This document shows, in pieces, positions 40,147 to 45,798 of a stretch of DNA of 57,614 nucleotides. A program made the position numbers and the translations under genes. The DNA is taken from IMG/VR virus record IMGVR_UViG_3300042934_000106, positions 1-57,614 of that record. One strand, written 5' to 3'. The notes under the pieces were generated by a model. The model worked only from the letters and a program-made list of their open reading frames with translations, was not told the origin of the DNA and did not search any database. The stretch's first letter is position 1. The number at the start of each line of letters is the position of its first letter. The stretch is from a virus.

Positions 40147-40347
40147 TCAGTTCCCCGTCTCGTCGTAGTTGTACGCGTCGTCTCGCTGGCATGTGAACCA
40201 GGAATGATGCTCCTGGCCTACCTGGGAGTTCCAGTCTCGGCAGTCAGCCTCTTGGCATTCCGAGCACAGTTCAGGCTTTGTGGTGTCACTCGATACCGTG
40301 ATGTCCATGCAGTCACGGCAAGCGCAGTGCGTGTTTCCGCTGGTCAT
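40147..40347 (-). CDS. Small Cys-rich protein, 66 aa
   Basis: ATG 40347 begins three bases after the upstream stop. HCACRDC, LCSECQEADC and FTCQRD give seven cysteines in a compact protein that should bind more than one metal. Function unknown. Confidence 0.66.
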   Translation of the reverse strand: MTSGNTHCACRDCMDITVSSDTTKPELCSECQEADCRDWNSQVGQEHHSWFTCQRDDAYNYDETGN

Positions 40348-40349
40348 GT

Positions 40350-40733
40350 TCACGCCCCCCATTCCGTCATCGCGTGACGCTCACCGTGGTACTCACTTCC
40401 GCATCCCTGGCAATCAGACATGCTGAATGTGTTCGTCTCGCAGTCGCATTCGTAGTCGTCTGGGTAGACGTGGTCCGACGGGTCGTGGTGAGCCCGGGAG
40501 TCGTCTCCGTGCTCTTCACAGTCGTCGCCGTGAGTGCACATGCACTTGACCGCGCATGCGTCGTCATGGTCCTCCCGCCCCATACCGGGACACGCCTCAG
40601 GGGACAGGCGAGAAAGAGGCTCACCCCCCTCATGCCCCTCATCACGATGGCAGTCTCCGCACTCGCCGTTCGCAGCGTGCATGATGCAGTTCGTGCACAC
40701 CCAAATGGTCCACGACTCACGTGTCTTGCCCAT
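40350..40733 (-). CDS. Cys/His-rich acidic protein, 127 aa
   Basis: ATG 40733 with AAGG upstream. About fifteen cysteines and many His/Asp are spread in pairs (CTNCIMHAANGECGDC, CMCTHGDDC, CDCETN, DCQGC). This is unusually metal-rich for a phage protein; no family recognised. Confidence 0.68.
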   Translation of the reverse strand: MGKTRESWTIWVCTNCIMHAANGECGDCHRDEGHEGGEPLSRLSPEACPGMGREDHDDACAVKCMCTHGDDCEEHGDDSRAHHDPSDHVYPDDYECDCETNTFSMSDCQGCGSEYHGERHAMTEWGA

Positions 40734-40769
40734 AGTCTTGCCTTTCACTTGAACGGATAGGGTCAATAC

Positions 40770-40792
40770 GGGGGCCGGGCTTGCCGGCCCCC
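40770..40792 (-). terminator. Hairpin between two cassette genes
   Basis: GGGGGCCGG and CCGGCCCCC form a nine-base stem, loop GCTTG (plus strand); no T run follows on the minus strand (GTATTG). It lies between the gene 40811-40987 and its downstream neighbour. Confidence 0.6.
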
Positions 40793-40810
40793 TCTATTCA
40801 CCCGACCCAT

Positions 40811-40987
40811 TCAGGAGTGGTGCAGGAAGAACGAGTGAAGCTCATCCATGTCATTCCGAGAGAGCCAGTGGTTCCACTCAGGAGACAACGGGGGGCGGAA
40901 CATTCCCTCCGGAAACCAGTCAGGCAGAGGACCCTTTGTGAGTCCCTGCATGGGCAGAGGCAGATCCTTGTCCAGGGTGACGCTCAT
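40811..40987 (-). CDS. Small proline-rich protein behind an operator, 58 aa
   Basis: ATG 40987 with AAGGA upstream. The protein reads MSVTLDKDLPLPMQGLTKG... with Pro and Trp-rich turns and ends HSFFLHHS. It is the first gene downstream of the operator at 41016-41029, so it should be controlled by the repressor. Function unknown. Confidence 0.68.
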   Translation of the reverse strand: MSVTLDKDLPLPMQGLTKGPLPDWFPEGMFRPPLSPEWNHWLSRNDMDELHSFFLHHS

Positions 40988-41000
40988 TCTCGTGTCCTTT

Positions 41001-41029
41001 CATGCGACCCTGATTGGTCGCATGTCAAC
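41001..41029 (-). promoter_or_regulatory. Operator with inverted half-site before 40811-40987
   Basis: Operator GGTCGCATGTCAAC (41016-41029) preceded by its inverted half CATGCGACC (41001-41009), six bases apart. It forms a nine-base dyad that could bind two protein units. Confidence 0.75.
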
Positions 41030-41052
41030 CTATGGGTAAAAAAAGGAGTGGG

Positions 41053-41223
41053 TCAGCGAGAGAGGTACTTACGGATAGACTGGCGGAACTTGCTTTCGTC
41101 ACCGCGCTTGACACTGCGACGCTTCACCTTGCGCCCCCTACCGGGAGGCTGGCCACAGCAGTAACAGTCTCGCCCTCCGGGTCCCTCCGGGCACTGCTTG
41201 CCTGGCATCCTGCCCTGGTTCAC
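41053..41223 (-). CDS. Small basic zinc-knuckle-like protein, 56 aa
   Basis: GTG 41223 overlaps the upstream stop. CPEGPGGRDCYCCGQ provides four cysteines and GRKVKRRSVKRG is strongly basic, so a nucleic-acid-binding role is plausible. Function unknown. Confidence 0.65.
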   Translation of the reverse strand: MNQGRMPGKQCPEGPGGRDCYCCGQPPGRGRKVKRRSVKRGDESKFRQSIRKYLSR

Positions 41224-41402
41224 TTGCTCCCCCTGCCCACACGGAGTGCCTGATACGTCGACCTGAGATCCTGAGGACGATTGTCCCTGAGGTAGTAACC
41301 CCAACCCCAAAGGGTGACCGGATCGTTCTTGTTCCGACGTGCCTCCAACACGTCCTCCGGAACGGGCCCCTTGGGTGCGTTCTGCTTGGCCAGGTTAACC
41401 AT
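41220..41402 (-). CDS. Hypothetical basic protein, 60 aa
   Basis: ATG 41402 overlaps the upstream stop by one base. Basic N-terminus, aromatic centre (LWGWGYYLRDNRP). Function unknown. Confidence 0.68.
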   Translation of the reverse strand: MVNLAKQNAPKGPVPEDVLEARRNKNDPVTLWGWGYYLRDNRPQDLRSTYQALRVGRGSK

Positions 41403-41599
41403 TACTCGTCACCTCTGATTCCGTACTCCGTGTTGACCATACGGGCGTCAATCTCTGCCCCGTAGAAGTTGATGAGCACGACCGCAGCTTGCTTGACGTG
41501 ATCCGGGGTGTCCGGGTGGTTGCGGATCAGATCCATACGGAATCGAGCGTTGTACAGATCTTCACCAGTCATGCTCTTGAGCGCAGGGATGTTCCTCAT
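41402..41599 (-). CDS. Hypothetical protein, 65 aa
   Basis: ATG 41599 overlaps the upstream stop (ATGA). The sequence MRNIPALKSMTGEDLYNARF... is helical and mixed. Function unknown. Confidence 0.68.
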   Translation of the reverse strand: MRNIPALKSMTGEDLYNARFRMDLIRNHPDTPDHVKQAAVVLINFYGAEIDARMVNTEYGIRGDE

Positions 41600-41871
41600 G
41601 CTGCCCTCCTGACGAACTTGTACGGACCGGCGTTGCCGGCACGCATCATGAGCCTGCCGTTCTTGCTCCACTTGGTCTCGTAGCTCTCGTAGAGGGTTGT
41701 GAAGGCGTCGCTGTGCTCCTTGTACGCCTCAGCGTGGAATGCAGCCCACTCCTGTGCCTCCGTCATGTCCGGGGCCTGATGCGTCATGCCCACAGAGGGA
41801 GCCGTGACCATGCCACCGATACCGAGACCGAACACCACGGTCATGACCGCGGAGATAACCCACATGATCAT
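41596..41871 (-). CDS. Membrane-anchored protein, 91 aa
   Basis: ATG 41871 with GGAGAGG upstream. MIMWVISAVMTVVFGLGIGG is a membrane span; the rest is polar and helical. It lies directly downstream of structured element E1 (41887-41950). Function unknown. Confidence 0.68.
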   Translation of the reverse strand: MIMWVISAVMTVVFGLGIGGMVTAPSVGMTHQAPDMTEAQEWAAFHAEAYKEHSDAFTTLYESYETKWSKNGRLMMRAGNAGPYKFVRRAA

Positions 41872-41886
41872 TGCTCTGTCCTCTCC

Positions 41887-41950
41887 TAGACGGAAGTAAC
41901 AGGACACACGGACGGTTCATGCCGTCCGTGTGTCCGATACCTCTTATCTA
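41887..41950 (-). repeat. Structured intergenic element E1
   Basis: Begins TAGACGGAAGTAA and ends CCGATACCTCTTATCTA on the plus strand. It contains a 14-base inverted repeat (GGACACACGGACGG and its complement, 41911-41935 region). Ends match E2 almost exactly. It sits between the genes 41948-42187 and 41596-41871. Confidence 0.8.
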
Positions 41951-42187
41951 GCGGTACATTGTTGCTGCGGTAAGACCAATCCACTCCCCAACGATCTCTT
42001 CCGGGGTGTATGCAATGTCATCCCACATGACCTCTACTGCGTCGAACGCGTCGATGACGTTCAACCACTGATAGCGGTTGATCATCTTAAGTGCTCCCAG
42101 TGCTTCCGCGTATTGCCCGCTGTTGTACTGACGGATGATCCCGTTACGGAACGGGATCAGGGTGTTGCTGTATCCGGTTTGCATCAT
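41948..42187 (-). CDS. Hypothetical protein, 79 aa
   Basis: ATG 42187 (ATGATG) with AAGGAG six bases upstream. The sequence is helical with aromatic residues (MINRYQWLNVIDAFDAVEVM). It lies between elements E1 and E2. Function unknown. Confidence 0.7.
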   Translation of the reverse strand: MMQTGYSNTLIPFRNGIIRQYNSGQYAEALGALKMINRYQWLNVIDAFDAVEVMWDDIAYTPEEIVGEWIGLTAATMYR

Positions 42188-42216
42188 GATGTACTCCTTT
42201 ATATCGCCTTTAAACA

Positions 42217-42271
42217 TAGACGGAAGTAAGAGGGCGCCTGTACGAGACAGACGCCCGATACCTCTTATCTA
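42217..42271 (-). repeat. Structured intergenic element E2
   Basis: Plus strand TAGACGGAAGTAAG at the left and CCGATACCTCTTATCTA at the right, as in E1. The centre is GGGCGCCTGT...ACAGACGCCC, a hairpin whose outer stem TAAGAGG/CCTCTTA is shared with E1. It lies in the leader of 41948-42187 just behind the operator 42285-42298. Confidence 0.82.
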
Positions 42272-42284
42272 GGTCAGCATGTAT

Positions 42285-42298
42285 GGTCGCAAGTCAAC
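42285..42298 (-). promoter_or_regulatory. Operator (A form) before element E2
   Basis: GGTCGCAAGTCAAC. TAGATA lies 20 bases past the -35, at the edge of element E2; spacing is unusual. Confidence 0.7.
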
Positions 42299-42303
42299 TT
42301 AAG

Positions 42304-42660
42304 CTAGTCCGTTGTCTCTACGTAGACCAGGTAACCGTCCTGGCGCTCCCAGTGGTATCCGAGCTTGACCAGTCCATCGAACACGAACACCGCCCGACCG
42401 CAGTCGGCGCACTGGTGAGGGTGAGTGTCCGTGCTGGCCTTGATAGGGCCCTGGTCCACCACGCAACGGACCACGTTACTGGGAACGCTGTCCTCCTGCT
42501 TGGCCTGTGGCTTGAACTTGCTCTGGTCCACGTTGTGGTTGATCAGAGTCAGGTTCGCGTAAAGACGGACCGAGGACAGCATGCGTGCCGCTTCGAGTTC
42601 ATCCGTGAACTCAGGACGGAATACCTTGCCCTGGTCGTCCTTGTACTGTACGTAGAACAT
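42304..42660 (-). CDS. Hypothetical protein with CxxC, 118 aa
   Basis: ATG 42660 with AGGAG seven bases upstream. The first two thirds are helical and charged (TDELEAARMLSSVRLYANL), and HQCADCGRAVFVF forms a possible half zinc ribbon near the end. Function unknown. Confidence 0.7.
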   Translation of the reverse strand: MFYVQYKDDQGKVFRPEFTDELEAARMLSSVRLYANLTLINHNVDQSKFKPQAKQEDSVPSNVVRCVVDQGPIKASTDTHPHQCADCGRAVFVFDGLVKLGYHWERQDGYLVYVETTD

Positions 42661-42678
42661 TGATGCTCCTGTATCTGC

Positions 42679-42733
42679 TAGGCGACAGTAAGAGGACGCT
42701 GGTTCGAGACCAGCGCCCGATACTGCTTACCTA
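42679..42733 (-). repeat. Structured intergenic element E3
   Basis: Plus strand starts TAGGCGACAGTAAG, has a hairpin GCTGG-ttcgaga-CCAGC and ends CCCGATACTGCTTACCTA. Same frame as E1 and E2 with a different hairpin. It precedes the gene 42304-42660. Confidence 0.75.
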
Positions 42734-42921
42734 TGCTTAGAGCACGTATTTAGACCTAGCTGTCTCGGCCTCTTACAGGGAGTCCCCTTGACCGTCGTCT
42801 TACCGCACTGCCAGTAGGGGTCATGTGTTACACAGACTGCCTTGCCTTTCTGTGCGTTGTTGATGCACTTGTATCCGTTGTCCCTTACCTTGGAGCACTT
42901 AGCCACCGTGTCACTCTCCAA
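42727..42921 (-). CDS. Protein with two tandem zinc motifs, 64 aa
   Basis: ATG 42921 (GTG 42906 possible). Two copies of C-x9-C-x10-C-x2-H are seen: one from Cys9 to His34 and one from Cys39 to His63. Each repeat could bind one zinc. Its end overlaps element E3. Function unknown but likely nucleic-acid or protein binding. Confidence 0.75.
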   Translation of the reverse strand: MESDTVAKCSKVRDNGYKCINNAQKGKAVCVTHDPYWQCGKTTVKGTPCKRPRQLGLNTCSKHR

Positions 42922-43231
42922 TGGCGCGGTTCACCCGTGCCTGATACTGCTTGTAGACCGAGTCCGTGTCAGTGGAGGGGGACACAACCTCCTGTCCCTC
43001 TTGGATGATCCGAGCCTGGCCGACCCATTCCTGGTACCGCAGTCCGCTAGCAGGATGGCCAACGACGGTGGCCCACTCTTCTACCGGCTCAGTCGGCACC
43101 CCTTCCTCATCGAACCAAGAGTAGGTGTGTGCCTCCCTCTTCTCCGTGGTCTGATGTGTTCCGCGGTGCCCTGATTCCAGAACACACACATCCCGTCCGT
43201 ACTTCCAACGGTTACCACACTTGTCTGTCAT
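42911..43231 (-). CDS. Hypothetical protein, first gene of the cassette, 106 aa
   Basis: ATG 43231 with AAGGAG six bases upstream. The first 30 residues have KCGNRWKYGRDVCVLESGH, a Cys-Cys-His pattern that may bind zinc. The remainder is polar. It is the first gene downstream of the promoter at 43.5 kb. Function unknown. Confidence 0.72.
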   Translation of the reverse strand: MTDKCGNRWKYGRDVCVLESGHRGTHQTTEKREAHTYSWFDEEGVPTEPVEEWATVVGHPASGLRYQEWVGQARIIQEGQEVVSPSTDTDSVYKQYQARVNRAIGE

Positions 43232-43246
43232 GTCTTGCTCCTTGCA

Positions 43247-43309
43247 TAGGCGACAACATGCCGGCACCTAGACTCCGGAGAGGCTAGCTACCGTCATGCC
43301 GCTTACCTA
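43247..43309 (-). repeat. Structured intergenic element E4 (divergent copy)
   Basis: Plus strand begins TAGGCGACA and ends GCTTACCTA like E3, with a different centre (ATGCCGGCACCTAGACTCCG...). It lies in the leader of the cassette's first gene. Less certain than E1-E3. Confidence 0.55.
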
Positions 43310-43391
43310 TCAATGTGTTGTCAGGATGCAGCCGCGGAGGGTTTCATGCCCCCGCACCCTTGACGCTTAGCCTATTACGCTTAGGCGGTTT

Positions 43392-43408
43392 CACTGTTGA
43401 GTTCTCAA
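43392..43408 (-). promoter_or_regulatory. rRNA-operon-like boxA (Nus antitermination) sequence
   Basis: On the minus strand TTGAGAACTCAACAGTG, the conserved boxA region of actinobacterial rRNA operon leaders and spacers, which loads NusB and S10 onto RNA polymerase. It lies about 85 bases downstream of the promoter's -10 box and just after a boxB-like hairpin (43438-43451). Confidence 0.65.
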
Positions 43409-43437
43409 GGTGTAGCCGATGGCTCACTTTGTACTGA

Positions 43438-43451
43438 GCTAGGTGACTAGC
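43438..43451 (-). promoter_or_regulatory. boxB-like hairpin upstream of boxA
   Basis: GCTAG and CTAGC flank a four-base loop; it precedes boxA in the leftward leader. Confidence 0.5.
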
Positions 43452-43496
43452 CGTTCCTCCGGGCCCTGTCGTCCGGTTGCCCTTCCGACACAGAGA

Positions 43497-43525
43497 ACAT
43501 TACGGGGTCCGTGGTCGCATGTCAA
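43497..43525 (-). promoter_or_regulatory. Leftward promoter of the cassette
   Basis: -35 TTGACA (43520-43525), 17-base spacer, -10 TAATGT (43497-43502). The -35 box is part of the operator 43513-43526. Confidence 0.75.
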
Positions 43526-43526
43526 C
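43513..43526 (-). promoter_or_regulatory. Operator (T form) at cassette promoter
   Basis: GGTCGCATGTCAAC, overlapping the -35 of the cassette promoter (43497-43525). Confidence 0.82.
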
Positions 43527-43553
43527 CGGACCACCAAGATCTTCTGTGCAGAC

Positions 43554-43566
43554 TTCATTCATTCAT
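43554..43566 (-). repeat. GAATGAATGAA-family repeats (first of the 43.5-44.4 kb set)
   Basis: Copies: 43554-43564 (reverse), 43821-43830 (forward), 43894-43904 (reverse), 44132-44142 (forward), 44334-44344 (forward, AATGAATGAAA) and 44389-44397 (partial). The three reverse copies (35984, 43554, 43894) run into a GCATG tail. Confidence 0.75.
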
Positions 43567-43704
43567 GCATGGGTGTGGTGGGAGCACAGGGTGTAGGCCC
43601 GTACCTCTACATAGAGGAACGCGTGTGCGCGCATACCACAGTATGCGGGTGTGCACAAATACGCAGGTCAGTATGCATGCAGTGCTGTGAAGGGTGAGGC
43701 ACAG

Positions 43705-43732
43705 AGGTAGGCACAGGTGCACCTGACTACCT
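43705..43732. repeat. 28-bp near-palindrome
   Basis: The perfect 12-base palindrome CAGGTGCACCTG (43714-43725) is flanked by AGGTAG and CTACCT, so the symmetry extends to about 28 bases. Candidate binding site for a dimeric protein. Confidence 0.75.
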
Positions 43733-44206
43733 GCCCACCGGGCCCTGAGGCTGGCTACAGCTGTACCCGCTCCCCGTCCATTGGGTCATGATCCTGCGCT
43801 CCCCCGCCAGGTATCTCATTGAATGAATGACCTAATTCCAGGCCAGCATGGATTGAATGCCGGCATGCTATTGCCTCAACCCTGCCCGCGTTTATTCATT
43901 CATTTGCATGCGTGTGTACACACCCGGGGTAATGCGTTTATATATACGCAACGGACCCGCCGGGGGCACCTTCCTTCGATCGTGTACGGGTAATGAAGCG
44001 TTGAGAGCCTCTCTAAGAGCCTCCCAGCCCTATCCCTGCCCAAGTCCCTCCAGACCCCTTTTTGAGCCCTCTGAGGGACTCTCAGGCCCTTTCTGGCCCT
44101 ATCCGGGCCTCAGACCCTCCATCTGGGACGAGAATGAATGAAAGAAGTGCCCTCATACGTGTGATCTGGCTCTCAGTTCCAGGATTCTTGACACCAACCA
44201 CCGCGT

Positions 44207-44227
44207 AGTGACACCGACATCTATATT
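44207..44227 (+). promoter_or_regulatory. Duplicated promoter-like element (copy 2)
   Basis: AGTGACACCGACATCTATATT; 18 of 21 bases match 13393-13413. Followed by the hairpin row at 44279. Confidence 0.5.
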
Positions 44228-44278
44228 GTAAAGGGTTTGAGATATATACCCCCTAGTGATCTTGAGTGTGACAGTAGA

Positions 44279-44375
44279 GCCCCGCCGGGGGAGGCGGGGC
44301 GACAGTAGTAGGGCCGCTCCCTCAGAGCGGCCTAATGAATGAAATAAGTGTTAGCCGGCCCCCAGAGGGGCCAGC
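44279..44375 (+). ncRNA. Row of hairpins before a terminator, possible small RNA
   Basis: Three hairpins: GCCCCGCC/GGCGGGGC (44279-44300), GGCCGCT/AGCGGCC (44312-44332) and GCCGGCCCC/GGGGCCAGC (44354-44375, one mismatch), joined by A-rich linkers containing AGTAGTAG and AATGAATGAA; a strong terminator follows at 44419. No open frame covers them. A promoter-like element AGTGACACC...CTATATT lies at 44207-44227. Confidence 0.45.
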
Positions 44376-44418
44376 ATAGTGCAGGAAAGAATGAATTAAG
44401 TAGCCCGGGACATGAGAA

Positions 44419-44458
44419 AGCCCCCTCCCCCGCAAAGGGAGGGGGCTATTTCTGTTTT
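44419..44458. terminator. Bidirectional terminator
   Basis: AGCCCCCTCCC and GGGAGGGGGCT form an 11-base stem; on the plus strand followed by ATTTCTGTTTT, on the minus strand by TTTCTC. It closes the leftward gene 44460-44744 and any rightward RNA. Confidence 0.88.
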
Positions 44459-44459
44459 C

Positions 44460-44744
44460 TCAGTTGTAGAACTGAGTTCCAGGGTCGAACGGAGAAGTCT
44501 GAGGCTTCCTGGGCCTCCAGTTCCGAGGAGTCTGACCCTCTCCTGTCCTGTCCCACTCCAACCAAGAAAGGAAGCAGTGGTTTAGCCACGCCTGGGCACC
44601 GTGCTTGGTGTACCACTCCAGGGGTTTGGTGTTGCCTTGGTCATCCACCAAGGAACAGTAGTCGTACCACTCCAGATCTAGGATGCCGAACTTTCTTCCA
44701 TCCCTGGTGGCAGTGATCTTGTAACGTCCTACGCTCTGCTCCAT
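44460..44744 (-). CDS. Hypothetical protein near integrase, 94 aa
   Basis: ATG 44744 overlaps the upstream stop. Sequence MEQSVGRYKITATRDGRKFG... aromatic-rich, ending with Pro/Arg-rich tail. No family recognised. Small genes beside a serine integrase sometimes encode the directionality factor, but nothing here identifies it. Confidence 0.68.
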   Translation of the reverse strand: MEQSVGRYKITATRDGRKFGILDLEWYDYCSLVDDQGNTKPLEWYTKHGAQAWLNHCFLSWLEWDRTGEGQTPRNWRPRKPQTSPFDPGTQFYN

Positions 44745-45085
44745 CACCCCTCCTTGGTGACAATCAGGGTCCTAGCCTCACCATGAACCCAGATGGGACA
44801 ACGCCACTCCCCTACAGAAGCCACGGTCGCCCCCACAGACCCTGTCTGGAAGTCCCTGTTGGCCTGTACGGCGCTCATCGCCACCCCATCGGGGTCTTCG
44901 GCCAGTAGTTCGGTCAGAACCTCCATGGAGGCTGCCTGAATCTCCTGCATGGTCCCCTTCTTCAGGGCTTGGCCGGCCAAGGTGGCTGTGTAGGTCATGG
45001 GAGCCATTCTGCCCCGGACTCGGACCTCTTGTAGATAGTTGGCACAGACGACCTCGGTTCGTTGTAGTCTCTGACCACGGGCCAT
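44744..45085 (-). CDS. Hypothetical protein near integrase, 113 aa
   Basis: Start chosen at ATG 45085 directly after GAGGGGG; spacing is tight, so the true start may differ. Middle part EIQAASMEVLTELLAEDPDG is helical, the end beta-like. Function unknown. Confidence 0.6.
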   Translation of the reverse strand: MARGQRLQRTEVVCANYLQEVRVRGRMAPMTYTATLAGQALKKGTMQEIQAASMEVLTELLAEDPDGVAMSAVQANRDFQTGSVGATVASVGEWRCPIWVHGEARTLIVTKEG

Positions 45086-45190
45086 CCCCCTCAAGTTTGG
45101 CCCACAGAAGACCCCTGTACTCCTCGTCTGGGTTACCGGCCACTGGCCGGGGGCTGAGGGCAGGGGTCTTCTCACGCCCAGGACAGCAGA

Positions 45191-45219
45191 AAGCCCCCTC
45201 CCGAAGGAGGGGGCTTTTT
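45191..45219. terminator. Bidirectional terminator
   Basis: AAGCCCCCTCC and GGAGGGGGCTT with a four-base loop and T run on both strands (TTTTTC plus, TTTCTG minus). It follows the gene 45231-45413. Confidence 0.88.
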
Positions 45220-45230
45220 CGTAACCCAGG

Positions 45231-45413
45231 CTACGCCGGGCCAACGTCGTTCACCTGGATTCCCTTGCCCAAGTCATGTGCCAAAAAGACCTGACCTCCT
45301 CCTACCTCGTGACCTTGATCCCGGAGAGCTTGAAGCATGTCCTGCTTCATGGAGTCGAGAGCCTGGAGCTTGACTACGGCCGACTCAACTTCCTCAGACA
45401 CAGACTCATCCAT
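45231..45413 (-). CDS. Hypothetical helical protein, 60 aa
   Basis: ATG 45413 overlaps the upstream gene by eight bases. First half helical and acidic (DESVSEEVESAVVKLQALDS). Ends near the terminator 45191-45219. Function unknown. Confidence 0.65.
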   Translation of the reverse strand: MDESVSEEVESAVVKLQALDSMKQDMLQALRDQGHEVGGGQVFLAHDLGKGIQVNDVGPA

Positions 45414-45633
45414 GAGGCCCCGCCTTCACCTTGTACTGAACGAGCATCTGAGGAACCGTACCGCGGTCCTCGTAGCCCTGGAGCCAACCATGCTCCAGGA
45501 TGTTGGCCATCATCTTCAGAGCCCACCTGGTGGCCTCGGACTGAGACTTCCCTGTCTCCATGATGATCTTCAGAGACCTGTCGGACTCATCCGTCCTCGG
45601 GACGGACAGGTTCTTCACTACGCGCTTGGTCAC
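45406..45633 (-). CDS. Ribbon-helix-helix-like DNA-binding protein, 75 aa
   Basis: GTG 45633. Residues 10-45 (VPRTDESDRSLKIIMETGKS, then QSEATRWALKMMANIL) have the strand-helix-turn-helix pattern of the CopG/Arc type. Beside a serine integrase it is a candidate regulator or directionality factor; the sequence alone does not prove it. Confidence 0.6.
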   Translation of the reverse strand: MTKRVVKNLSVPRTDESDRSLKIIMETGKSQSEATRWALKMMANILEHGWLQGYEDRGTVPQMLVQYKVKAGPHG

Positions 45634-45737
45634 TGGTCGTCCTCCTCAGTCAGAAGGTCGTAGATGGTCTCCAGAGACTCCCTGGGGACCTCTGGTGACT
45701 GTCGCAACCAGTGATCGATCCACTCACGGTCTGTCAT
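45630..45737 (-). CDS. Small acidic protein with WxxxWL motif, 35 aa
   Basis: ATG 45737. REWIDHWLRQSPEV followed by an acidic helix. A clear paralogue is encoded at 47435-47533 on the other side of the integrase (EWLEKWLSEAPDL), with matching spacing of Trp, Pro and Leu. Function unknown. Confidence 0.65.
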   Translation of the reverse strand: MTDREWIDHWLRQSPEVPRESLETIYDLLTEEDDQ

Positions 45738-45798
45738 CTTCCCTGCTCCCCGGCTTGTCTCACGTACGGAGTCTGATAGAACTCCGCGCATCCGAAGT
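45738..45798. other. Divergent region before integrase, candidate attP
   Basis: Only 61 bases separate the leftward gene and the integrase. They contain the inverted repeat CGGAGT/ACTCCG around an eight-base centre (45768-45787), and AGTACGTACT, a perfect palindrome, overlaps the integrase start (45807-45816). Serine-integrase attP sites are imperfect dyads near int, so this is a plausible location, not proof. Confidence 0.4.

Larger units (their letters stand above)
43232..44459. other. Long gene-free region with repeats and palindromes
   Basis: About 1.2 kb without a convincing gene. From left to right it holds element E4, boxA/boxB and the leftward promoter, repeats of the GAATGAATGAA family, dyads at 43603-43660 and 43705-43732, a pyrimidine-rich stretch (44000-44110) and a row of hairpins to 44448. 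Possible replication origin or regulatory hub. Confidence 0.7.

Noticed and set aside
42679-42733. tRNA-like GGTTCGAGACC in element E3
   Set aside because: It looks like a T arm, but E1 and E2 share the same frame with quite different hairpins, and no cloverleaf can be built.
43443-44141. Open frames on the plus strand in the gene-free region (84 and 94 codons)
   Set aside because: Composition follows repeats and pyrimidine-rich stretches; no ribosome site and no motif.
45703-45716. GTCGCAACCAGTG as another operator copy
   Set aside because: Only the first few bases match; the GTCAAC half is missing.
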